Shown one piece after another: positions 57,119-64,000 of a stretch of 64,000 nt of DNA. This DNA comes from Marinobacter sp. (GTDB taxonomy: Bacteria; Pseudomonadota; Gammaproteobacteria; Pseudomonadales; Oleiphilaceae). The notes beneath the pieces are model-generated. The model was not told where the DNA came from. It made no database searches and saw only the letters and a list, made by a program, of their open reading frames with translations. The DNA is taken from the NCBI GenBank assembly GCA_018402255.1, contig JAGYIS010000008.1:620001-684000 (forward strand). The letters are read 5' to 3'. The position numbers and the translations under genes are program-made. The first letter of the stretch is position 1. Every line of letters begins with the position of its first letter.

Positions 57119-57793
57119 TTACCAGGCTAACCAAATCGTATGTCTGGCACCTTTGCCCGGGCGCAGAGCTCTGACCACAACGGGCTCAACTGAGAAGCCG
57201 GCGCGGCGCAGTCTTTCGGTAAACGCGTGTTCGGGCCCGGCAGACCAATAGGCCAGGATGCCGTCCGGGCTCAGGGATTTCTGGGCGGCGGCGATGCCTT
57301 CCGGTGAATAGATCCAGTTGTTTTCCTTGCGGGTGAGACCCTCCGGGCCGTTGTCGACATCCAGCAGGATGGCATCCCAGTTGCCGTCACCTTCTCTCAG
57401 CAATTCCGCCACATCGCCGATGTGTATCCGGGCTCGTGGATCCTTCAATGGGTAGCCGGAGGCCGCGCCCAGTGGGCCGCGATTCCAGTCTTCAACTTCC
57501 GGAACCAGTTCCGCCACCGTTACCTGCGCGGTATCGCCGAGAGAGGACAGCGCCGCCGCCAGGGTAAAGCCCATGCCTAGTCCGCCGATCAATACCCGGG
57601 GCTCGGGCAGGTCAGCGATACGCTCGCAGGCGAGGGTGGCCAGTGCATCTTCCGAACCGTGCAAGCGGCTGTTCATCAACTCACCGGGGGCGCCGGCGAT
57701 CTTGATGGAGAATTCGTCGTTACGTTGCAGCAGGCGCAACCGGGTGCCGTTACCGGGAATAGTTGCGGTGCCAATTTCATCGAAGCGGGCCAT
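57119..57793 (-). CDS. Spermidine synthase-like methyltransferase-fold protein
   Basis: A 224-residue Rossmann-fold protein related to spermidine synthase. RVLIGGLGMGFTLAAALSSL is the nucleotide/SAM-type glycine loop, VAELVPEVEDWNRGPLG follows, and AILLDVDNGPEGLT holds the acidic residue where polyamine synthases keep their catalytic Asp. It lacks the N-terminal strand domain of true SpeE, so polyamine synthesis is uncertain. It is divergent from the SDR gene at 57944. Confidence 0.8.
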   Translation of the reverse strand: MARFDEIGTATIPGNGTRLRLLQRNDEFSIKIAGAPGELMNSRLHGSEDALATLACERIADLPEPRVLIGGLGMGFTLAAALSSLGDTAQVTVAELVPEVEDWNRGPLGAASGYPLKDPRARIHIGDVAELLREGDGNWDAILLDVDNGPEGLTRKENNWIYSPEGIAAAQKSLSPDGILAYWSAGPEHAFTERLRRAGFSVEPVVVRALRPGKGARHTIWLAW

Positions 57794-57943
57794 GTGGGGT
57801 TCCGGATGGTGAGGTCAGGCCGCATTCTACCCCGATGCCGCGATCGCTTTCAGCCAAAACGCCCCTTGAATAATCGCTGCTAGACTGCAGTAAGTAGCAG
57901 ATCACGCTGTTTATTAAAATTCAGATCAACAGAGGCAGACGTT

Positions 57944-58636
57944 ATGACAGACCAACCGGTCATGCTGATCACCGGAGCATCTTCCGGCATCGGTGCCGAA
58001 ACCGCCCGGGCCGCGGCCCGCCAGGGCTACCGCCTGGTGCTGGCGGCGCGCTCCGAGGACAAACTGAAAGGGTTGCAGCAGGAGCTGGGCGGTAGCGATA
58101 GGGTATTGACGGTTCAGTGTGATGTGCAAGACGCCGAAGATCAGAAACACATGGTGGATCAGGCCCTGAAGACCTTTGGTCGGATTGATGCCGTGTTTGC
58201 CAATGCGGGCCGGGGTGGCGAGCCTGGCGGATTCAGCGGCGCCGATCCGGAAGTCTGGAAGGATATGATTCTGACCAACATTCTGGGTGTCGGCCTGACC
58301 ATTCAACACTGCCTGCCGGCGCTGCGCGAGAGCAAAGGTCACCTGTTGCTGACCGACTCGGCGGCGGGACGCGTCACCATTCCCGGCTCCATGTACAGCG
58401 CCACCAAGTGGGCGGTGTCCGCTATTGGTTACGGTGTGCGTGAGGAGCTGCGTGGTTCTGGCATCCGCGTAACGCTGATTGAACCGGGGATGGTGGATAC
58501 GCCGTTCTTTGATGAGCGCCCGGCCCACGCGCTGAAGCCCGAAGATATCGCCAATGCGGTGATGTATGCCGTCGCTCAACCCGCTCATGTCGATGTGAAC
58601 GAAATCCTGGTGCGGCCGACGCCGGCTGCGGAGTGA
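57944..58636 (+). CDS. SDR-family oxidoreductase
   Basis: A 230-residue classical short-chain dehydrogenase. TGASSGIG (about 10-17) binds the dinucleotide; NAG, the catalytic Ser in LLLTDSAAG, and YSATK complete the tetrad. Arg33/Ser34 after the second strand favour NADP(H). The substrate is unknown. A second, differently built SDR gene starts 29 bases after its stop. Confidence 0.92.
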   Translation: MTDQPVMLITGASSGIGAETARAAARQGYRLVLAARSEDKLKGLQQELGGSDRVLTVQCDVQDAEDQKHMVDQALKTFGRIDAVFANAGRGGEPGGFSGADPEVWKDMILTNILGVGLTIQHCLPALRESKGHLLLTDSAAGRVTIPGSMYSATKWAVSAIGYGVREELRGSGIRVTLIEPGMVDTPFFDERPAHALKPEDIANAVMYAVAQPAHVDVNEILVRPTPAAE

Positions 58637-58665
58637 AGGCTGGCTCAGAACGACTGGAGGTTAGG

Positions 58666-59423
58666 GTGGAATCAACGCAAAGGGTGGCTCTGGTAACCGG
58701 CGGGGCAAAGGGAATCGGCCGGGGCATCGTGCTGCACCTGGCCGCAGCCGGCTGGAAGGTGGCCTTCTGTGACACCGACCAGGCCGCCGGCGAGCAACTG
58801 GTTGCCGGCTCAGAACACAGTATCCTTTTTGTGCAGGGCGATGTAGCCAGCGAGCCCGATGTAGAGCGCATTGTTTCGCAAGCGGTGAACTGGGCCGGGG
58901 CCTGAACGCGGTCATCAACAACGCCGGCATTGCCGATCCCCACTCCGGGCCGGTAGAAGCGCTCAGTCTTGAGCAGTGGCAGCGCCGGCTGGATGTAAAC
59001 CTGACCGGGCCATTTCTGGTGACCAAACACGCCGTGCCGCACCTTCGGAACACCCGGGGCGCCATCGTGAACATGGCCTCCACCCGGGCACTGCAGTCAG
59101 AGCCGGACACCGAAGCCTATGCCGCCACCAAAGGCGGCATGGTCGCGCTGACCCACGCCCTTGCGGTGAGCCTGGGGCCCGAGATCCGGGTCAACTGCAT
59201 CAGCCCCGGCTGGATTGATACCCGGGCCTGGCAGGGCGGCTCGGACGAGGTAGAAGCACTTTCGCAGGCCGATCATCATCAGCACCCCGCCGGCCGGGTA
59301 GGCACCCCGGAAGATATCGCTGCGCTGGTGGCCTACCTGATTTCACCGCAAGCCTCGTTCATCACCGGCCAGAATGTTGTGGCCGATGGCGGCATGGTGC
59401 GTAAGATGATTTATGAGGAGTGA
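58666..59423 (+). pseudogene. Second SDR-family oxidoreductase, split by a one-base deletion near 58900
   Basis: The start is GTG 58666 with GGAGG five bases upstream. VALVTGGAKGIGRGIVL binds the cofactor. The frame ends at TGA 58903-58905 in GCCGGGGCCTGA; adding one G to the four-G run restores [11 protein letters not shown] and the rest ([45 protein letters not shown]). The corrected protein has about 252 residues with all SDR motifs, so the break is probably a sequence error. The 3' end overlaps the convergent channel gene by 13 bases. Confidence 0.85.
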
Positions 59424-62122
59424 GGGAGTGCGCCATTGTCACGCACGTGAATATCCCGCTGAGGGAAGGGAATCTCGATGCCTGCCTCATGCAGGGTGCG
59501 TGTAATGGCGGTGTTGATCTCGTGAGACAGGGGCATGATGTCCAGAGGGTCTTTCACAAACACCCGTAGCTCGAAATCAACACGGCTATCTCCCAGGCCG
59601 ACGCAGAATACCGCTGGCGAGGGATCATCCACGACCCGCTCATTGTTGAGAGCTACCTCGGTAAGCAGTTTCTGCACTTGATCCATGTCCGAACCGTAGG
59701 CAACGCCCACTTGCAGCACAACCCGCGTGATCGAATCCGACAGTGTCCAGTTAGTCAGATCCTGGGTTACGAAGGTCTTGTTGGGAATGATCTGCTCCTT
59801 GCGGTCCCAGTCAACCAGTGTAGTGGCACGAATGCGGATACGTGACACTGTCCCGGTAATGCCACCGATGGTGACCGTATCTCCCACGCGGATGGGGCGC
59901 TCGAACAGAAGAATGATGCCAGACACAAAGTTGGCAACGATTTCCTGAAGACCAAAACCCAGACCGACCCCGAGGGCTGCCACCAGCCACTGCAGTTTGG
60001 ACCATTGCACGCCTATTACACCGAGGAAAACCACCACACCGACTAACACCAGGGTATAGGTGGTGAGCGTCGTAATGGCGTAGCCGGTACCCGGCTCCAG
60101 ATTCATCCGGCTAAGCGCCATCACTTCCAGAGTGCCTGGCAGGTTTCTGACGGCAAGCACCGTACCAATGCCGACAAACAGCGCAAGCAGAAGGTCACCG
60201 AGCGTTATGGGCAGTGGGTCGCCGCCGTCGAGGTCTGTGGCGATAGTCCATAGCGTGATGTTGTCGAACAGTTGCAGGGCCGGAATCAGGCTGGCCCAGA
60301 GCAGCCACAGCCCGGTAATGGCAATGACGGCAACCAGAATGCGCAATAGTGAGGTGCTCTGCTGACTGATGTCCTTGAGATCCATTTTTGGCATATCCAG
60401 GGTCTGTGGCACGCCTTCGCCCGAGGATTCTGCAGCCTCCCTGGTTTCGGCCAGCTTGCGTTCCGCCTCACGGTTTTCACGCAGTCGCACCAGCGTGAGG
60501 CGGCGCTCCCTGACTGACAGTGCCCTGAGACCGATGTAGAACAGCATGGCGTTGAAGGCTATCCAGCAGATACTAACGAACAGATTTCGCTCGAGTTCCA
60601 GAGCGGTGTAGTGGTATCCGAGTAGCGATGCCATCACCAATAGCACAGGGGTGGCAACGGCCAGGACATGTAGCGCTAACAGGTGCTTGCTCTCTGGCCG
60701 ATCGGCCCTGACCGCGCTCAGGGTCCGATGCGCGAACGTCGCAAGCGCGATGGATACCGCAGTGAAGAGCAGGCGCCCGAGACTGCCCACAAATTGGGAT
60801 CCGTCAGGTGTTCCGGTGGTAGGCATGATCACCGTGATCGGGATGATTACCGCCAGCAGAAACGGCAGTTCCCGGCGAAGGGCGCGCAACGAGTCAATAT
60901 GCCAGTGGAAATGCGTGTCTCCCAATCCGCCCTTGCGGGCCACGTTATAGATGAATGCCAGCAGAAGGGTGACTAGTGCCGCAGTGCTCATGCCCTCGGA
61001 CAGAGCGGCGAAAAAATCGTTCCCCTCCATCAGCAAAAGTGCCGCTATTGCAAGCACCAGCACGCCTGGCAGTGCCAGTAAGGCGCTGTTGGTGATCGCA
61101 TATACAGTGTGTTCAATGCGATCATGGCGAACATTCCCAACGTGTCGACTATTGGTCTCGAGATTGCGCTTCACGGCACTTCGCTTGAACAGCAGAAGTG
61201 CCAAAAGAATAGTAAGAAAGGCTATGGCCCCGCCACGTTCCTGAATCGAATAGCCAATCGCATCGTTGAGCGGATCAAGCTGAAACTGACTGGCAAACCA
61301 GGCCACTGCTTCAACGAGTTCTGTGAGAGTGTTTGCGCCTACGATCGGTGCACTGGGCAGCCAGAACAGGCGTTGCTGAAGCAGGGTTTTGTAAGCCTCT
61401 ATGCGCTCCTGCAGTGCCGACACCGTGTTGAAATATTCGTTCAGCGCCTGGATGTGTTCGGTGACGGCTTTGTGTAACTGGCGGATCAGGCTTGCTCTTT
61501 GGCTTCTAAGCTGATCACGGGCATCATCGCCGGGGTCGATGATGGCTTCGAACTCTTCCAGTCGAAGCTGTTCCTCGCGCGTTGTCGATAAGTGGTTTTC
61601 AATATCACGAATCAGATCCTCGGCAATACCCTGCCGTTGGAGCCGTTCAAGCCGCTGCTGAAGGAGATTGGCGTAGTTGCCGGTAAGGTTAAGTCCGGCT
61701 TTTTCCAGGCGAAGCTCAAAACTGTTGTATTCGTCTTGAAGTCGATTAAGAAGTGATTCCGCATAGGAGAGCCGATCGCGGGTGGATTCAACGGCGATCA
61801 GGCGTTGGTCGAGAGAGGCTCTCAGGGTCTGGATCTGTTGGCGGATATCCGCCGTTTCGGTGTCAGGAAGCGGAATTTGGGGTGGTCCCGGGGTATCTGC
61901 TTCCAGCTCGGGCTGGACTGCAGGCCTTGCTTGTTCGGGTTCTGCTTCTGCTTGCTCCTCTTCGGTGGCCGCCTCGACGTCTTCCTCGCTTGATTGGTTG
62001 CCACTTGTTTCGTCATCTGGCTGGGCATGGGCCGGTATTGCGGCAAAGCACAAGATAATCACCGATAACAGACAAAGTGTCTGAAAGCTCCAGTGCGAGC
62101 GTGGCCTGTGGCAGTTCATCAC
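59411..62122 (-). CDS. MscK/KefA-type mechanosensitive channel
   Basis: A 903-residue channel of the large MscS family. A signal peptide ([18 protein letters not shown]) is followed by an acidic, low-complexity segment and a periplasmic coiled coil (about 85-245). About ten membrane helices follow (from residue 290). The C-terminal MscS domain contains [18 protein letters not shown] (pore helix and the conserved Gln-Glu), [20 protein letters not shown] and [20 protein letters not shown]. It opens on osmotic downshock. MscK of E. coli is about 200 residues longer. It stands alone on the minus strand. Confidence 0.93.
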   Translation of the reverse strand: MMNCHRPRSHWSFQTLCLLSVIILCFAAIPAHAQPDDETSGNQSSEEDVEAATEEEQAEAEPEQARPAVQPELEADTPGPPQIPLPDTETADIRQQIQTLRASLDQRLIAVESTRDRLSYAESLLNRLQDEYNSFELRLEKAGLNLTGNYANLLQQRLERLQRQGIAEDLIRDIENHLSTTREEQLRLEEFEAIIDPGDDARDQLRSQRASLIRQLHKAVTEHIQALNEYFNTVSALQERIEAYKTLLQQRLFWLPSAPIVGANTLTELVEAVAWFASQFQLDPLNDAIGYSIQERGGAIAFLTILLALLLFKRSAVKRNLETNSRHVGNVRHDRIEHTVYAITNSALLALPGVLVLAIAALLLMEGNDFFAALSEGMSTAALVTLLLAFIYNVARKGGLGDTHFHWHIDSLRALRRELPFLLAVIIPITVIMPTTGTPDGSQFVGSLGRLLFTAVSIALATFAHRTLSAVRADRPESKHLLALHVLAVATPVLLVMASLLGYHYTALELERNLFVSICWIAFNAMLFYIGLRALSVRERRLTLVRLRENREAERKLAETREAAESSGEGVPQTLDMPKMDLKDISQQSTSLLRILVAVIAITGLWLLWASLIPALQLFDNITLWTIATDLDGGDPLPITLGDLLLALFVGIGTVLAVRNLPGTLEVMALSRMNLEPGTGYAITTLTTYTLVLVGVVVFLGVIGVQWSKLQWLVAALGVGLGFGLQEIVANFVSGIILLFERPIRVGDTVTIGGITGTVSRIRIRATTLVDWDRKEQIIPNKTFVTQDLTNWTLSDSITRVVLQVGVAYGSDMDQVQKLLTEVALNNERVVDDPSPAVFCVGLGDSRVDFELRVFVKDPLDIMPLSHEINTAITRTLHEAGIEIPFPQRDIHVRDNGALPHSS

Positions 62123-62623
62123 GTCGCACTCCTTGCGTCGTTTGGTGAGCAGGATCTTGTCCGTTTTGCACTTTATAGTAGCACCGCAAAACTTCCACGA
62201 GCTATGAAAAAGAATACAGCGAATGAGGCAGGCGACAGCTTTGAAATTGATTGGCTGGTAGTAAGGTTTGGCAGATATCGATCGATGAAGAATTGACTCT
62301 AAAATATCGAAACGGGGCGTTGTTTTGCTTTGTGGGGCGGGGGCTGGGGCTGATCAATTATGGTGCCCCCGGCACGACTTGGTTTACTCCTCGGTCCTTC
62401 TTAACCTTCTGATATAAAAGGGCTCACGGTGACAGCTTAATGTGAATGTATCACACTTGGTATCACAGTTTGTACCGCAACTGAGCCCTTTCAGCCCTCA
62501 AGCCAAGACGGCAGCAATCTCATATCAGTGAATATTTCGGGCAACATTTTTGTCCCCCCATCTGAGTGGAGGACGTTGCTTCCAGAACCCCCCCGTACCC
62601 CTCCATGAAGTACTGGGGTAATC
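62123..62623. other. Gene-free 500-base stretch, possible island edge
   Basis: No credible gene is seen. The stretch holds TGGTGCCCCCGGCACGACTT at 62361-62380, which on the minus strand looks like the 3' end of a tRNA (loop tail, T-stem half, acceptor half, CCA). It also holds a 10-bp inverted repeat AAAGGGCTCA (62417-62426) / TGAGCCCTTT (62482-62491), and poly-C/G runs near 62555 and 62588. The tRNA-like tail could be an old attachment site. It separates the core-type channel gene from two genes of different style. Confidence 0.4.
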
Positions 62624-63799
62624 TTAAGCCCCGCTGCGTTCTTCAAGGTCGCTGGGTGAGAAAGGCGAGATCCGTTTGAACACCCCCGTCTTAGTCATTG
62701 ATCGCGCGAGCGTGTGACCGGTGAAGACTTCCGTCGGGTCGATCTGCCGGAGCCGTGCGAAGTCCATAGAAGCCCATTCATCCCGATGCATTATGACGCT
62801 GATGATGTATTGGTCTTCTGCGTGACCATTTGATGAATTGATGACCTCTCGGTATCCAGAAATTAGCACATGCTCCACCGAGGGGAGGTGTGCGAAGATC
62901 TCTCCGGCAATTCTCATCATGACCGAGTGAATATAATCCCGGTAGATTTGCCGCTTTTTGGTCGCGCTCACTTTCTTGGGTGTGAGCTTGTATTGGGTAG
63001 TCGGGACAGACCACTCCTTGTCCGGCATCTCGTCTTCATCTGGGAACTGGATATCTAGAGCCAGGGTTGTATTGTTTTCGCCGATATCGAAATCAATAGC
63101 TGGCTCCTTGGGCCACTCTATATCTCCAAGATATGTCTCAAGCACACGCTCCATGGCATCTATATCAGAGAGGACCAGGGTCTCTTCGAGAGTCTTGCGT
63201 TCCAGTTCACGCTGATCATGAGCAGCTTTGTCAGTGCGCCAATCATCGTGCGCCTCTTTAAGCTTTCGGCGGAAGGGAGGGAATACCAGCGCCCAGAGTT
63301 TGGCAAGCAGACCGGGAGTTGGCTCTGATATCTTGTAAAGCGACGGGTTGTACTCGGGGTTTTTCGTGGGCTTCGGGATACGATGATGGAAAGTGGTGAT
63401 TGACCGGAGGACCTCATTGCGACGCTCACAGACCTCCTCCATAAACGTTCTAATTGTCCCGCCAGCCTGTTTCCTGACAGCTGTGGTCTCTCTGGTACTG
63501 AGAGCCTCCCCTGACGGGTGCAAAAGGGTAACTTGGCCATCATCATCTATGCTGATCTGTAAATTGGCCTGTCCACTCCGGGACCCTTTACTTCCCGTAG
63601 TGTTATCTTTCTGGCCCTTGTTCAACTTTTCCCGGAAGCTCAGTCCAGTGCCTGGGACACCCACATTGCCATATAAGCCACGGCGACCCACGCTTACTGA
63701 TGCACCTCTCGGTCCTGCAGAAAGCCCGACCCCTCCTTTGCTGACGTTCAGGCGAATACCGGGGGCAATCTTGATGCGACGCTGGAATCGAAAAGCCAT
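62624..63799 (-). CDS. DUF4236-domain protein
   Basis: A 391-residue protein. The first 60 residues are a DUF4236 domain: FRFQRRIKIAPGIRLNVSKG and GPRGASVSVGRRGLYGNVGV with its glycine-rich repeats. The rest is charged and soluble, with helices near 100-230 and no recognised fold. DUF4236 proteins have no known function and are often in accessory DNA. It starts three bases after the channel gene, so they are co-transcribed. Confidence 0.85.
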   Translation of the reverse strand: MAFRFQRRIKIAPGIRLNVSKGGVGLSAGPRGASVSVGRRGLYGNVGVPGTGLSFREKLNKGQKDNTTGSKGSRSGQANLQISIDDDGQVTLLHPSGEALSTRETTAVRKQAGGTIRTFMEEVCERRNEVLRSITTFHHRIPKPTKNPEYNPSLYKISEPTPGLLAKLWALVFPPFRRKLKEAHDDWRTDKAAHDQRELERKTLEETLVLSDIDAMERVLETYLGDIEWPKEPAIDFDIGENNTTLALDIQFPDEDEMPDKEWSVPTTQYKLTPKKVSATKKRQIYRDYIHSVMMRIAGEIFAHLPSVEHVLISGYREVINSSNGHAEDQYIISVIMHRDEWASMDFARLRQIDPTEVFTGHTLARSMTKTGVFKRISPFSPSDLEERSGA

Positions 63800-63802
63800 G
63801 AG

Positions 63803-64000
63803 TTACTCCTTGTTTTGATCTACGTCCTGTCGTGCTTGGAAGGCATCGCTGAAAGCAGCAGCAAGTATCCCGGTCGGCATAGCCACAATACCGATACCTG
63901 AAATGGCTGTTAGGCCGGCAAAAAACTTACCGGCAGCAGTGATTGGCGTGACGTCTCCATACCCTACAGTTGTTAATGTGGCCACGCTCCACCACAGAGC
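63803..64000 (-). CDS. Two-helix K+ channel, 5'-truncated by the window
   Basis: Only the C-terminal 65 residues are visible; the frame stays open to the end of the window. The selectivity filter is intact (WSVATLTTVGYGDVTPIT), followed by one membrane helix (GKFFAGLTAISGIGIVAMPT) and a short charged tail. This is an Ion_trans_2-type potassium channel. The missing upstream part should contain the first helix and perhaps a voltage-sensor-like segment. Its stop lies three bases before the DUF4236 start. Confidence 0.88.
   Translation of the reverse strand, partial: ALWWSVATLTTVGYGDVTPITAAGKFFAGLTAISGIGIVAMPTGILAAAFSDAFQARQDVDQNKE

Noticed and set aside
62441..62455. CRP-like site TGTGA-ATGTA-TCACA
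   Set aside because: The spacer is five bases, not six, and no gene starts nearby in a suitable position.

Overview
The window is 64 kb of a gammaproteobacterial chromosome. The core block rpsB-tsf-pyrH-frr-uppS-cdsA-dxr-rseP-bamA-skp-lpxD-fabZ-lpxA-lpxB-rnhB, the map-glnD-dapC-yffB-dapD-dapE block on the opposite strand, moderate-to-high GC, and a haem-type chemoreceptor together with a CHASE2/FecR signalling set suggest a marine, Marinobacter-like organism. That genus is an inference from gene content and style, not a verified match.

Layout. (1) 1-9,870: a type VI secretion cargo locus made of the tail of a vgrG, a DUF4123 adaptor, a 1,631-residue RHS polymorphic toxin with a small zinc-ribbon putative immunity gene, a remnant of a second toxin tip with its own ATGA-coupled putative immunity gene, and decaying small genes. 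One of these is frameshifted, and a ParD-like antitoxin carries an internal stop. (2) 9,850-14,190: housekeeping and orphan genes (DUF1853, glyoxalase I, a short Clp-N/AAA protein, a membrane-anchored cold-shock protein, slyX). (3) 14,192-21,356, minus strand: lysine/peptidoglycan precursor genes dapE, dapD, dapC with yffB, then glnD and map. (4) 21,388-36,239, plus strand: translation, isoprenoid, phospholipid, outer-membrane assembly and lipid A genes, preceded by an S2 (rpsB) leader and divergent promoters, followed by an initiator tRNA with a near-consensus promoter. (5) 36,559-46,327: an ABC exporter, a small lipoprotein, and a minus-strand set of an OmpR-type regulator, a LysM/FecR protein and a CHASE2 histidine kinase, then topB. 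(6) 46,439-50,829: a structured repeat, bolA, a YciO-type gene, an unknown gene, a haem-motif chemoreceptor behind a predicted sigma-28 promoter, and a metallo-beta-lactamase-fold hydrolase. (7) 50,903-57,055: an SMC/kleisin/MukE-like (Mks-type condensin) operon in the order B-F-E followed by an unknown membrane protein. (8) 57,119-62,122: a methyltransferase-like gene, two SDR genes and an MscK-type channel. (9) 62,123-64,000: a 500-bp gene-free stretch with a tRNA-3'-end-like sequence, then a DUF4236 gene and a K+-channel gene cut by the window end, possibly the edge of an accessory island.

Four genes are broken by single-base indels (8847-9399, bamA, 56020-57055, 58666-59423). Because bamA is essential and two of the sites lie in G runs, at least some of these are probably sequence errors. 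The points most worth a second look are the Mks-type operon with its unknown membrane partner and no visible nuclease subunit, the two toxin/immunity modules behind the RHS gene, a pair of mutually exclusive hairpins between tsf and pyrH, and two kinds of dispersed palindromic elements.
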